A stretch of DNA of 64,000 nt from JABWCQ01 sp964587105 (GTDB lineage Bacteria > Electryoneota > RPQS01): the NCBI GenBank assembly GCA_964587105.1, contig CAZPKG010000006.1:135578-199577 (forward strand), written 5' to 3'. A program made the position numbers and the translations under genes. A model generated the notes under the pieces. That model had not been told where the DNA came from. It made no database searches and saw nothing but the letters and a program-made list of their open reading frames with translations. Position 1 is the stretch's first letter. Each line of letters begins with the position of its first letter. Of this stretch, positions 34,809-43,142 are shown in pieces.

Positions 34809-35312
34809 TTACCTTAATTCTGTCGCGAGTTCCGTTTGGCGCACGTGGCCGGGGAAATCGTGTTGATGTGTGTCAAAATTTGCGTCTTTATCGCTCACCG
34901 ATTCGGCAACTTTGCCGATTTTTTCGAGATAGAATCCGCCCCACGAATTGCGCATCATGTTGGCCGACGATTCATCGGGAAAACCTGTGGCTTTCATGTG
35001 CAAAGTGGTTTTTCCGGCTTGCGGTTCGAGTGTGAATTCGAGCCGGACGAGATAGCTTCCTTCTTCGGGTTCTTCGGGATTGACGGGCATCGGCGCGAGC
35101 GTGGCGATGCGTTCGCACACGTCGTAGAGCAGAATTTCGGCTTCGGCGAGATCGCCCTCTTCGGTACGCGCGCGCATTTTCCCGCCGACGCACGCATCGT
35201 TCTGCACCCAGCGGTTGCCGTCCCACTGCGTCAAATATTTAGGATCCGTCAGCGCCAGCCAAAGCTTCTTCGCCGACGCGTTGGTAGTGTGTTTTAATTC
35301 AAATGTGTGCAT
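34809..35312 (-). CDS. SRPBCC/AHSA1-like START-domain protein
   Basis: A 167-residue soluble protein with an SRPBCC (START/Bet v1-like) fold of the AHSA1 or polyketide-cyclase type: TTNASAKKLWLALTDPKYLTQW at the N-terminus, VQNDACVGGKMRA in the strand region and LHMKATGFP...WGGFYLEKIG at the end. Such proteins bind hydrophobic ligands or act as Aha1-like chaperone cofactors. It is sandwiched by short gaps between the permease and the Abi-like gene. Confidence 0.8.
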   Translation of the reverse strand: MHTFELKHTTNASAKKLWLALTDPKYLTQWDGNRWVQNDACVGGKMRARTEEGDLAEAEILLYDVCERIATLAPMPVNPEEPEEGSYLVRLEFTLEPQAGKTTLHMKATGFPDESSANMMRNSWGGFYLEKIGKVAESVSDKDANFDTHQHDFPGHVRQTELATELR

Positions 35313-35315
35313 GGG

Positions 35316-36134
35316 TTATTGAAACGCTTTCATCTTTTCCAAATAGTTCTCTTCTTCGCCAAAAGCACGTGGTTCATACCGCAAAACAAGGCTCTTTGAC
35401 ACCAAATCCCCAAAACTAACATGCTTTAGAATTGCGTATTTTTCGGCAAGTGGCTTAAATTTCTCAACACCGTATCTGTTTAGACAGTTAAGAAAAAGAA
35501 TTGTTAGTTCATAATCTGAAATCTGAGCGCGAGCTACTTTTGAGTAAAATTCTTTGTTCTCCACTCCCTCGCTCGTCTCAATCATTTTGAAAATGTTGTA
35601 GAGGCTACGAAAATAGTGACCAAGATCGCCTCGTCTCTTTGAATAGATAAACATATAGGCTTCAAGAATTTGATCATTGATGTCGGTGTTGGGGTAATAT
35701 TGCCGAAGATGTTTTAGTTGATCTCGAATTTCCGTTTCGAAAAATTGAAAGCACTCACGGCCATGCATAGTTGTATAATCTCTAATCGCTCCGTCTCGCC
35801 TTTTCTCAATATCGAGCGCGCTCACGAACTGGTTGTGCAAACTTAACATTTGAAAGAATGTCGCTTCAAACTGTTGCTTCGCAAGCGTTTCATTCTGTTT
35901 TCGAATTTCTTCTTGTTGCGTTCTGATCGCAAGAAGGGCACCCGCAAACGCAAAACCAGTAAAAAGTGCGTTTATGGCTCCGAACATATCTCCAAACTGA
36001 CCGCGACGTTCCGGTGATTCACAATTAGCTACAATTATCCACCCGGAGAGCGCCCAAAGCAGAAGCGCCGTTCCAAATAGTATTGCGATCCACTTCCTTA
36101 GCGAGAATCTATGAACATCTTTACTCTCCGCCAA
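35316..36134 (-). CDS. Putative phage abortive infection protein (putAbiC-like)
   Basis: A 272-residue protein with two N-terminal membrane helices (about 14-35 and 51-70, the latter after RRGQFGDMFGAINALFTG), a coiled coil (RTQQEEIRKQNETLAKQQFE) and the C-terminal helical domain FEATFFQMLSLHNQFVSAL, GRECFQFFETEI and HYFRSLYNIFKMIE. These are hallmarks of the putAbiC family, whose founding members block phage growth. The TTG start at 36134 overlaps the HEPN stop by 14 bases, so this gene is coupled to the MNT-HEPN pair above it. It is A+T-richer than its surroundings. Confidence 0.85.
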   Translation of the reverse strand: MAESKDVHRFSLRKWIAILFGTALLLWALSGWIIVANCESPERRGQFGDMFGAINALFTGFAFAGALLAIRTQQEEIRKQNETLAKQQFEATFFQMLSLHNQFVSALDIEKRRDGAIRDYTTMHGRECFQFFETEIRDQLKHLRQYYPNTDINDQILEAYMFIYSKRRGDLGHYFRSLYNIFKMIETSEGVENKEFYSKVARAQISDYELTILFLNCLNRYGVEKFKPLAEKYAILKHVSFGDLVSKSLVLRYEPRAFGEEENYLEKMKAFQ

Positions 36135-36501
36135 GTATCTCCCTCCCCAACTTCAGAAATGCTTCTGCTCTTTCTATTTGCAATGCTGCAGCTGTTTCGT
36201 CCTCATCAAAACCAAGATCGTAGTCTGCGTTGTTGCGCTCGTCAAAGCCGTTGGTTAAATAACGGTGAAACTCTTTGTCAATCTTTCCTGTTTTGATCCA
36301 AGAAGTGTGAAAGGCAGAAATTAGCGCAGCATGGCTTTTGAATTTCTTGTTTTCTTCAAGCATCAGCGCGGTTACGACGTAGAACATCACATAGTAAGCA
36401 AATGCGCTCGTGGTTTCGTAGTAACCTTCCTTGAAGCAAATTTTTGTGGCACCCAACCGTTCTTCGGCCTTCTTAAGCCAAGCTTCTTGGTCTCTTGTCA
36501 C
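36121..36501 (-). CDS. HEPN-domain protein of MNT-HEPN pair 1
   Basis: A 126-residue all-helical HEPN protein. It shares with pairs 2 and 3 the features YY(V/A)MF near residue 37, an (S/K)HAALISAF segment and ERNNADYD before the C-terminal helix. The canonical RNase R-X4-6-H motif is not visible; this is the small COG1895-like group, which pairs with MNT nucleotidyltransferases. The ATG overlaps the MNT stop by four bases. Confidence 0.85.
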   Translation of the reverse strand: MTRDQEAWLKKAEERLGATKICFKEGYYETTSAFAYYVMFYVVTALMLEENKKFKSHAALISAFHTSWIKTGKIDKEFHRYLTNGFDERNNADYDLGFDEDETAAALQIERAEAFLKLGREILGGE

Positions 36502-36818
36502 AGACGAACTCCTTCGTGCGACGCAATTTGAAAGACCGATCTACTCCTCGCTTCATACTGCGTCCGCGACACCACAACGGTCGAAATCAACTTATTACAC
36601 TTCCCCGACAATTCGGACGTGATGTAACTAATCCGGTCCAGTTCCTTACTATGCTCCACCTCCCCTTCCAACACAACCAGCACGTCCACGTCGGAATCTT
36701 CGGTGGCGTCACCGCGGGCTTGCGATCCGAATAGAATCAACTGCGACAACCGCTCTCCGTAAAGTTCGGTCAGCCGCTGCTTCAGTTCAGCAAGGATTGG
36801 TTTGAGGGATTCGTTCAT
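36498..36818 (-). CDS. MNT-type nucleotidyltransferase of pair 1
   Basis: A 106-residue minimal nucleotidyltransferase. The catalytic pattern GS-X10-DXD is intact: LFGSQARGDATEDSDVDVLVV spans the motif with the two aspartates in DVD. In known MntA-HepT modules the MNT protein AMPylates and silences the HEPN partner. It starts three bases after the gyrB stop, so transcription from the gyrB unit probably feeds it. Confidence 0.88.
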   Translation of the reverse strand: MNESLKPILAELKQRLTELYGERLSQLILFGSQARGDATEDSDVDVLVVLEGEVEHSKELDRISYITSELSGKCNKLISTVVVSRTQYEARSRSVFQIASHEGVRL

Positions 36819-36821
36819 TGC

Positions 36822-38759
36822 TTACACATCAATCGCAGTAGCATACTTCGCATTTCGTTCGATGAATTCGCGGCGCGGCTCTACGGCGTCGCCCATGAGC
36901 ATGGAGAAGACGTGGTCGGCGGCGGCGGCGTCTTCTAAGGTGACGGCGAGTAATGTGCGGTTGGCGGGATCCATCGTGGTCTCCCAGAGCTGGTCGGGAT
37001 TCATTTCACCGAGTCCCTTGTAGCGCTGCACCATCACGCCCTGTTGCGATCCGCCGAACTCTTTTTGAATGATTGCGTCGCGCTCGACTTCGTCCATCGC
37101 GTAACGCTTCTTCTTTGCTTTGGAAATTCCGTAGAGCGGCGGCTGGGCGATAAACATCTTGCCTTGCTCAATCAACGGACGCTGATAGCGGAAGAAGAAC
37201 GTGAGCAAGAGCGTGCGAATGTGCTGGCCGTCCACGTCCGCGTCGGTCATGATGATGATTTTTCCGTAGCGGCACTTCTCGATTTCGAAATCATCTTCCG
37301 TCGCGATACCCGCACCGATGGCCGTGATAAGCGTGCGCAATTCTTCGTTGGCGAGAATTTTATCCAAGCGCGCTTTTTCGACGTTGATGACTTTTCCGCG
37401 CAGAGGCAGAATCGCCTGAAACTCGCGGTTGCGTCCCTGCTTGGCCGATCCGCCTGCCGAGTCACCCTCGACGATGTAGAGTTCGGATTTGCCGACGTCT
37501 TTCGTTGAGCAATCGGCGAGCTTGCCCGGCAAGCTTCCCGATTCGAGCGCGGTTTTGCGGCGCGTCAAATCGCGGGCTTTGCGCGCGGCTTCGCGGGCGC
37601 GCGCGGCCAAGATGGTTTTTTCAATCAGCTTCTTGGCTTCGTGCGGATGCTCTTCAAAATATTCGCCGAGTTTTTCGTTGACGATCTGCTCGACGATGCC
37701 TTTGATTTCGCTGTTGCCGAGTTTGGTTTTGGTCTGACCTTCAAACTGCGGCTCCTGCACGCGCACAGAAATCACGGCCGTCAAGCCTTCGCGCACGTCG
37801 TCGCCCGAAAGCGCCATCTTGTCGTTCTTGAAGAGCTTGTTTTTCGCCGCGTAGTTGTTCAGCGTGCGCGTCAACGCCGCTTTGAAACCGACTAAGTGCG
37901 TGCCGCCTTCAATCGTGTGAATGTTGTTGACGTAGGTCACAATGTTTTCGGTGTAACCGTCGTTATACTGCATCGCGATTTCAACGGGCACGCCCTCGCG
38001 TTCGGCAGCGAAATAGATCGGCTTGCTTTGCAGCGGTGTGCGGTTTTCGTCGAGATATTTCACGAACTCGGCGATGCCGCCCTTGAACTCGAACGTATCT
38101 TTGCGGCCGTCGCGCTTGTCTTCGGCTTCAATTTTCAAACCGCGATTCAAATACGCGAGTTCGCGCAGACGCTCAAGCAGCGTGTCGAAATTGAATTCGG
38201 TGATTTTGAAAATCTGCGAGTCGGGCATGAACGTCGTGGTCGTGCCGCGTCCGCGCGCTTTGCCGGCCTCTTGCACTGGTGTCGTCGGCACACCGCGCGC
38301 GTAGCTTTGCGTGTAGCGCATACCGTCGCGCACAACTTCGACTTTCACCCACTCGGAGAGCGCGTTCACAACCGACACACCCACGCCGTGCAGACCGCCG
38401 GAGACTTTGTAGGAATCCTTGTCGAATTTTCCGCCCGCGTGCAGGATCGTCATCACGACTTCGAGCGACGATTTCTTCTCGACGGGATGCATCTCGACGG
38501 GAATGCCGCGTCCGTTGTCGCGCACGGTGACCGAGCCGTCTTGATTGACGCTCATTTCGATATCCGTGCAGTGTCCGGCCATGGCTTCGTCCACGGAGTT
38601 GTCCACGACTTCATACACGAGGTGGTGCAATCCGCGCACACCGATGTCGCCGATATACATGGCCGGGCGTTTGCGAACGGCCTCAAGCCCCTTAAGCACC
38701 GTAATAGACGATGCGCCGTAATCTTTGCTCACTTTGCTTTCAAATATTGTTTCGGACAT
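36822..38759 (-). CDS. gyrB: DNA gyrase subunit B
   Basis: A 645-residue full-length GyrB. The GHKL ATPase shows EVVDNSVDEAMAG, DNGRGIPV and SGGLHGVG; the TOPRIM domain shows EGDSAGG and DADVDGQHIRTLLLTFFFR. The C-terminal end is QRYKGLGEMNPDQLWETTMDP. It works with GyrA (9479-11989) to introduce negative supercoils. The gene lies between MNT-HEPN pair 2 upstream (12-base gap) and pair 1 downstream (3-base gap), an unusual setting for an essential gene. Confidence 0.98.
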   Translation of the reverse strand: MSETIFESKVSKDYGASSITVLKGLEAVRKRPAMYIGDIGVRGLHHLVYEVVDNSVDEAMAGHCTDIEMSVNQDGSVTVRDNGRGIPVEMHPVEKKSSLEVVMTILHAGGKFDKDSYKVSGGLHGVGVSVVNALSEWVKVEVVRDGMRYTQSYARGVPTTPVQEAGKARGRGTTTTFMPDSQIFKITEFNFDTLLERLRELAYLNRGLKIEAEDKRDGRKDTFEFKGGIAEFVKYLDENRTPLQSKPIYFAAEREGVPVEIAMQYNDGYTENIVTYVNNIHTIEGGTHLVGFKAALTRTLNNYAAKNKLFKNDKMALSGDDVREGLTAVISVRVQEPQFEGQTKTKLGNSEIKGIVEQIVNEKLGEYFEEHPHEAKKLIEKTILAARAREAARKARDLTRRKTALESGSLPGKLADCSTKDVGKSELYIVEGDSAGGSAKQGRNREFQAILPLRGKVINVEKARLDKILANEELRTLITAIGAGIATEDDFEIEKCRYGKIIIMTDADVDGQHIRTLLLTFFFRYQRPLIEQGKMFIAQPPLYGISKAKKKRYAMDEVERDAIIQKEFGGSQQGVMVQRYKGLGEMNPDQLWETTMDPANRTLLAVTLEDAAAADHVFSMLMGDAVEPRREFIERNAKYATAIDV

Positions 38760-38771
38760 GTGGTTCTAATC

Positions 38772-39167
38772 TTATTCTTCTTCTGTTGAGACTCCGCCAA
38801 ACCATGCTTCACCTAGTTCAACGAAAAGGTTTGCATCTTGAATCAAGGTTTGCGTTTCTTCATTCGACACTTTTACGACATAATCATAGTCCGCAGTTCC
38901 ACGAACTTTGTACGCATCGAGAAGTTTTCGGTGATATGTATTGGGGATTCTGCTATCTTTCTTGGCCAACTTACCAAACGCGCTGATTACTGCGGTGTGT
39001 TTCGAAAAATCTTGGTCGAAGTCAATCAAAATCGCTCTTACAACACAAAACATTGCATAATATGAGCGCGAACATGCGCCGCGTATGATCCCATCACGCA
39101 ACATCTGGTGGGCGTATTGGGCGCCTTGCTTCGCTTCTATCAATAGAGCGCGCTGCTCTGAGTTCAT
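38772..39167 (-). CDS. HEPN-domain protein of MNT-HEPN pair 2
   Basis: A 131-residue HEPN protein with AKQGAQYAHQMLRDGIIRGACS, RSYYAMFCVVRAILID, KHTAVISAFGKLAKKDS and the RGTADYDY segment equivalent to ERNNADYD in pair 1. R-X4-6-H is not evident. The ATG overlaps the MNT stop (ATGA). Its end is 12 bases before gyrB. Confidence 0.87.
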   Translation of the reverse strand: MNSEQRALLIEAKQGAQYAHQMLRDGIIRGACSRSYYAMFCVVRAILIDFDQDFSKHTAVISAFGKLAKKDSRIPNTYHRKLLDAYKVRGTADYDYVVKVSNEETQTLIQDANLFVELGEAWFGGVSTEEE

Positions 39168-39484
39168 ATTGCTATGCCTTCACGATGAACGTTGCGCATC
39201 AGTGAATCACCGTTACCTCTGTAACGATGTTCCGGAACAACTATCCATTGAATGACTACATCATGATCGAGGCAAATTGCAGCAATTTTTTCCAGAACTT
39301 CGTCTCCGTCGTCCTCTCGCTCTACCTCCCCTTTCAATACGACCAGCACATCAATATCCGAATCCTCTTCAGCATCGCCTCTTGCTTGCGAACCGAACAG
39401 CACGAGCTTACTTAGTCGCTCGCCATAGTGCGCGGCGAGCGCTTCGCGGAGTTCGTCTAAGATCGGTTTTAGTTTCGGATTCAT
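39164..39484 (-). CDS. MNT-type nucleotidyltransferase of pair 2
   Basis: A 106-residue protein with LFGSQARGDAEEDSDIDVLVVL (GS-X10-DXD) after YGERLSKLV. It is clearly paralogous to pair 1. The start overlaps the lipoprotein stop by four bases, so the order lipoprotein, MNT, HEPN, gyrB is translationally linked. Confidence 0.88.
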   Translation of the reverse strand: MNPKLKPILDELREALAAHYGERLSKLVLFGSQARGDAEEDSDIDVLVVLKGEVEREDDGDEVLEKIAAICLDHDVVIQWIVVPEHRYRGNGDSLMRNVHREGIAI

Positions 39485-40206
39485 TTCACGCTAAGCTTCA
39501 GGCCGCTAATAAGTTCGTCTATGTTCTCGAGCGGCGGAGTGTATGTTCCGTCTTCGAGAATGTCAAGCTGTTCGTTCAGGTACTCGGCATAGAGTTCCGC
39601 CGAGTTGAGCGTCTCGATTTCATCGGCGCTCAGGTCGTGTGATTGCACGCGAATTCCTTCGGCTTCAACGGGCCAGTAGGCCGCAATCCAATAGCGTTGG
39701 TCGGTGGACAAACCTTGCAGCGTGTAGAACAGCCGTCCGTTTTCGACGAGGCAATTGTCCTGCGCGTACATCGACACGGCGCGCACCGCTTTCCAGTCTT
39801 CTCCGCAGACCGCGGCGATGCTGCAATAGAAAATGGGATAGGCTTCGACTGCTGGAAGTATTTCGGGAAAGCGAACGACGTCGCCGCTCACCGCAGCCTT
39901 CAAATCGCTCAAGCGTTTGTCAAACTCTTCGCGCTCGGCTCCGTGAAAGATCGCGCGGTATTTTTTGATCTCGAAGACGCGGATTTGAGATTCTTGCGGA
40001 CTGAACCACGGCGTCAACGAATCTTCGACGTGCGCGAAACAAATATGCTCCGGCCAACCATTTAGGAACGGCGGCTCGTCTGAGTGATTTGCGATGGCGG
40101 AGACGCTTCGTGCCGCAAACGGTTTGTCGCTTTCGCCTTTCCACTGCGCAATCTGCCGTGACCCCGCACATCCCACCACAAAAATCAAACACAACAGCCA
40201 GCGCAT
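39481..40206 (-). CDS. Putative lipoprotein of unknown function
   Basis: A 241-residue protein whose ATG at 40206 overlaps the upstream stop as TAATG. The N-terminus MRWLLCLIFVVGCAGS has a lipobox-like VVGC, so the mature protein would start at a lipidated cysteine (residue 13). The rest is a mixed alpha/beta domain with Cys residues (FYCSIAAVCG, MYAQDNCLVENG) and no motif I know. Its end overlaps the MNT gene of pair 2. Confidence 0.7.
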   Translation of the reverse strand: MRWLLCLIFVVGCAGSRQIAQWKGESDKPFAARSVSAIANHSDEPPFLNGWPEHICFAHVEDSLTPWFSPQESQIRVFEIKKYRAIFHGAEREEFDKRLSDLKAAVSGDVVRFPEILPAVEAYPIFYCSIAAVCGEDWKAVRAVSMYAQDNCLVENGRLFYTLQGLSTDQRYWIAAYWPVEAEGIRVQSHDLSADEIETLNSAELYAEYLNEQLDILEDGTYTPPLENIDELISGLKLSVK

Positions 40207-40859
40207 TATGCGGCGACTCTTTTCCTGTCGAGCCACATCGCGACCAAACTGAACACGACGTACATCATCAGCCCCATTCCGGCAAGCGCGGTGGTGTTGG
40301 GCGGCGCTTCACCGGAGAACGTGGTCATGGCAAACGTGCCGAGCAGAAACAAACAGAAAATCGGCATTCCCCATGTGCCGAGTTTTCCGGAAGGCTTCGT
40401 AGCTTTCAAGTAGATCAACAAGCCACCGAGCAGACAAGCGCATTCGAGCGCGACGGTGCCGATTTTGCTGTTCCACAAACCAAGCCCCACCATCGGTGAA
40501 TCTCCGAACGCGAGCGGTAAATCGGGAATGTGTACGGGCACATCGAGAAACCAATGCGAGAGCGCAACTGCGCCGAGAATCAATCCCGCGCGCGCATTCC
40601 AAACGAATCGCGCAATGACATAAACCACCGCGCTCCACACAACAGCCATCAGCAAGCTGTGCGTGTAGGGATAAGAAACAAAGTTCAGCGGACTGGCGGC
40701 GGTGTGTCCGGGATGAATCTCAACTTTTTCGATTCCGGCCAGCACAAACAGAGTCCACAAAATATCCACGACCTGCGATGCGGCAAACAACCAACCCAGC
40801 GAAAGCTTAGGCTCAACTTTTTTCGCCGCCAGCGCAACGCCGTAATGTCCGATAAACAA
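40206..40859 (-). CDS. Membrane protein resembling DUF457/YdjM-type metal-dependent hydrolases
   Basis: A 217-residue membrane protein with FIGHYGVALAAKK at the start and His-rich helix ends (YTHSLLMAVVWS, LSHWFLDVPVHIPD). This pattern of HxG...HS...HW(F/L)xD resembles the YdjM/DUF457 family of membrane-bound metal-dependent hydrolases. About six membrane helices follow. The substrate is unknown. The stop is shared with the next gene's start (TAATG). Confidence 0.75.
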   Translation of the reverse strand: MFIGHYGVALAAKKVEPKLSLGWLFAASQVVDILWTLFVLAGIEKVEIHPGHTAASPLNFVSYPYTHSLLMAVVWSAVVYVIARFVWNARAGLILGAVALSHWFLDVPVHIPDLPLAFGDSPMVGLGLWNSKIGTVALECACLLGGLLIYLKATKPSGKLGTWGMPIFCLFLLGTFAMTTFSGEAPPNTTALAGMGLMMYVVFSLVAMWLDRKRVAA

Positions 40860-40870
40860 ATTGCTTCTCC

Positions 40871-41272
40871 CTAAACATCTTCGTCTTCGTCGCTCACATC
40901 GCCCAATCGCTCGTTTGCAAGTTCGACAAATCGCTCTGCGTAGTTTACCAACTCGATGGCATCTTCTTTTGTGATTGAGACCATTACATCGTAGTCGGCA
41001 ATATTTCTTCTTTCAAACGCTGCGGAGAGAATTTTGTGATACTCTCGGGGCAGCCCTTCTTCCAAAACCACTCTTTGACCGAATGCGCTAATGACCGCTG
41101 AGTGTTTGCTAAACTCCAGGCCCTTTTCAAGCACAAAAGCTGTTGCAATGTGGAACATCGCGTAGTATGCTCGATTACATGCCGACCTGTAGTCTTTTTC
41201 TTCAGCATTTCGGCGAGCAGTCCGGGCTTCGCGCTTAGCTACTAAAAGTAACTCGATTTGTTTGGGTGTCAA
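40871..41272 (-). CDS. HEPN-domain protein of MNT-HEPN pair 3
   Basis: A 133-residue HEPN protein with KREARTARRNAEEKDYRSAC, NRAYYAMFHIATAFVLE, KHSAVISAFGQRV and FERRNIADYDVMV. It aligns with the HEPN proteins at 36121 and 38772 over its whole length. Acidic C-terminus (DVSDEDEDV). Its ATG overlaps the MNT stop by four bases. It ends 11 bases before the membrane hydrolase gene. Confidence 0.87.
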   Translation of the reverse strand: MTPKQIELLLVAKREARTARRNAEEKDYRSACNRAYYAMFHIATAFVLEKGLEFSKHSAVISAFGQRVVLEEGLPREYHKILSAAFERRNIADYDVMVSITKEDAIELVNYAERFVELANERLGDVSDEDEDV

Positions 41273-41586
41273 ATCGCTCTACCCTGATTTCGAATGTTTC
41301 TAATCAGCAACCCTTTGTCGTCTTCAAATCGCCTATCGGACGCATAGATACACGAAATCGTGACTGCGTATTTGAGTCCAATTTCCGCAGTGGTGTCAAT
41401 TGCAAATCTGCTTTCGTTGAATGGATTTACATGTCCCTTCAACACCACCAACACGTCATAATCTGAATCGGGATCGTTGTCACCGCGTGCGCGTGAACCG
41501 AACAGCACGAGTTTCACCAACCGGTCTCCATATAACTCACGGAGCCGTTCATTCAGTTCTTGAAGTACTGCGTCTTGATTTGACAT
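41269..41586 (-). CDS. MNT-type nucleotidyltransferase of pair 3
   Basis: A 105-residue protein (ATG at 41586; a GTG start 24 bases upstream is also possible). The motif LFGSRARGDNDPDSDYDVLVV has GS-X10-DXD intact. It is the most diverged of the three MNT proteins. It follows the tRNA-synthetase-like gene after 126 bases. Confidence 0.86.
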   Translation of the reverse strand: MSNQDAVLQELNERLRELYGDRLVKLVLFGSRARGDNDPDSDYDVLVVLKGHVNPFNESRFAIDTTAEIGLKYAVTISCIYASDRRFEDDKGLLIRNIRNQGRAI

Positions 41587-41712
41587 GACTGTTCTGTTTT
41601 GTAAACTCACTCGCTGCGCGGGTGAAGGAGAATGAATCTCTCCACCCGCGCAGCGAAAACTGACACTGTTTCGCCATTGCGGGTCTGGAGACCCACAACG
41701 GCGAGATTGTGG

Positions 41713-42837
41713 CTACGCTTCTACGAGATGACCTTCGCGAGCGGCTTCCATTTCGGCGACGGTTGTCGCGTGCTGGAAGTTGGCGAAGGTGACGGGGAAT
41801 GCGTCAATCTCTTCAATCGTGGCCTTGCCGACGAGCGATTGCAGGATGCGGTTCATACCGAATCCGCAACCGGCGTGCGGCAGCGCGTGGCTGCTCACTT
41901 GCTCGATATACGGTGCGAAGTCGGCGAGCACCGAGGCTTCGACTTCTCCTTCGGTGACGTTCTTGCCGGCGCGTGCGAACCACTCGAAGCGGCGCGACAC
42001 GAGATGCTCAAACATGAGGCTGTTGGTCAAACGCTGCTTCAACAGATCGAGCAAGTGCAAACGCACCGCCGCGCCGACGGATTCGCCCGAACCGGGCAGA
42101 ATCAAATCCGCGCTGTCAATGCGACCTTTGCCGTCGGGGAACATGTTGAAGAACTTGATGACGCGCAGTTCGCGGCCTTCGAGTTCGGCGTGCTCCCACA
42201 TCGGATCGGGGAACTTGGTCAGGAACACCGGGCCGTACATTTCGGCGAGCTTGAGTTCCTGCCAGTGCGTGAAGTCCATACCCCACTGAATGTTCTCGCC
42301 GTCTTTTTGCAGAATCTGAATCGCTTCGTCGTAGGTCAACTTCGCGAACGGCGTGGTCGCCCACTTTTGGAGCTTCTTCGCGTGCGCTTTGTTGATGCCA
42401 AGTTCACCTGCGTGCGCGCCGATGTTTGAAGCCAGCGCCTGCACGAAGCCTTGGATCTCCTGCAAGAGCGCGCCGTAAAGTTCCGATTGCTCGCCGACGA
42501 ATTCGATTTCGTGCAAGCTAAACTCCATGCAATGGCGGCCATCGGACGGATTATGACGTTCGCCGCGGAAGCTGCGGCCTACGGTGAAGGTTTTCGGGAA
42601 GAGTCCCAACGCGCCTTCGAGGTGCAACTGTCCTGTCTGCTTTAAGAATACGGGTTGCGCAGCCCAATTCAAACTTGAATCGAGCGACGCTTCCATTAAT
42701 GAATCCACAAATTCGCAGGCACCTGACGCGCGCACCATCGAAGGAACTTCGACGTAATGATAGCCGCGCGCCCACCAATGACAAAAGCTGGTTTGGGTGC
42801 TGAGGTGCCACAGTTTCACTTGCTGTTCGAGGGTCAT
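41713..42837 (-). CDS. Stand-alone class II Asp/Asn-tRNA-synthetase-like catalytic domain (possible AsnS-related asparagine synthetase)
   Basis: A 374-residue protein matching only the catalytic core of AspRS/AsnRS. There is no N-terminal anticodon-binding OB domain: the chain starts directly with TLEQQVKLWHL. Motif 2 appears as FRGERHNPSDGRHCMEFS and motif 3 as GCGFGMNRILQSLVG; IDSADLILPGSGESVGAAVR matches the pre-motif-3 region. In archaea such truncated enzymes (asparagine synthetase related to AsnRS) make free asparagine. Whether this one charges tRNA, makes asparagine or modifies another molecule is open. The ATG at 42837 has AAGGAG at a good distance. Confidence 0.85.
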   Translation of the reverse strand: MTLEQQVKLWHLSTQTSFCHWWARGYHYVEVPSMVRASGACEFVDSLMEASLDSSLNWAAQPVFLKQTGQLHLEGALGLFPKTFTVGRSFRGERHNPSDGRHCMEFSLHEIEFVGEQSELYGALLQEIQGFVQALASNIGAHAGELGINKAHAKKLQKWATTPFAKLTYDEAIQILQKDGENIQWGMDFTHWQELKLAEMYGPVFLTKFPDPMWEHAELEGRELRVIKFFNMFPDGKGRIDSADLILPGSGESVGAAVRLHLLDLLKQRLTNSLMFEHLVSRRFEWFARAGKNVTEGEVEASVLADFAPYIEQVSSHALPHAGCGFGMNRILQSLVGKATIEEIDAFPVTFANFQHATTVAEMEAAREGHLVEA

Positions 42838-43030
42838 GATCATACTCCTTGTTTTCTAACCGTGATAAATTTTCGGTGCGGCTCACTGTCCGCGCCATTC
42901 CGAATTCCAAGTGGCGGCTCGCTGTCCGCCATTACTTACCGGTTTACCGGAGCAGGCCCTGCCTGCGTGTGTTTTGGGTTTGTGGATTCTCCTTTGTTTG
43001 TTATTTCTCGCCGAACAAATGTAGCGTGGT
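42838..43030. other. Intergenic stretch with two short GCGGCTC(A/G)CTGTCCGC repeats
   Basis: Two copies of GCGGCTC(A/G)CTGTCCGC occur near 42878-42893 and 42914-42929. They read as small imperfect palindromes with ends GCGG and CCGC. No gene is seen. Together with the REP tandem that follows, this is the non-coding side of the RAYT gene. Confidence 0.5.
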
Positions 43031-43035
43031 TGCTT

Positions 43036-43142
43036 TGCGCCGCCGGGCGGGGATTTAGCGTAGCGGTTCCCCGCCGGAATCTGGTTGTCTTGCGCCGCCG
43101 AGCGGGGATTTAGCGTAGCGGTTCCCCGCCGGAATCTGGTTG
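43036..43142. repeat. Two tandem REP-like elements, family C, downstream of RAYT
   Basis: Two near-identical units of 52 bases (starts 43036 and 43091, 55 bases apart). Each has arms GCGGGGA and TCCCCGC around TTTAGCGTAGCGGT and ends CCGGAATCTGGTTG. The first differs at its left end (CGCCGGGCGG instead of CGCCGAGCGG). The second ends directly at the RAYT stop codon. Confidence 0.9.

Noticed and set aside
37896..38789. Long open frame on the plus strand
   Set aside because: It is antisense to gyrB; the translation lacks any recognisable motif and the gyrB frame is certain.
36121..41272. Assignment of the HEPN proteins as RNases with an R-X4-6-H active site
   Set aside because: No arginine followed by four to six residues and a histidine is found at the expected C-terminal helix; the conserved part is R-x-x-ADYD.
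41632..42429. Open frame on the plus strand
   Set aside because: It is antisense to the synthetase-like gene, which has intact motifs.
43036..43142. Two tandem repeats, considered as a CRISPR array
   Set aside because: Only two units, the spacing is 3 bases, and the unit is a REP palindrome found elsewhere; no cas gene is present.
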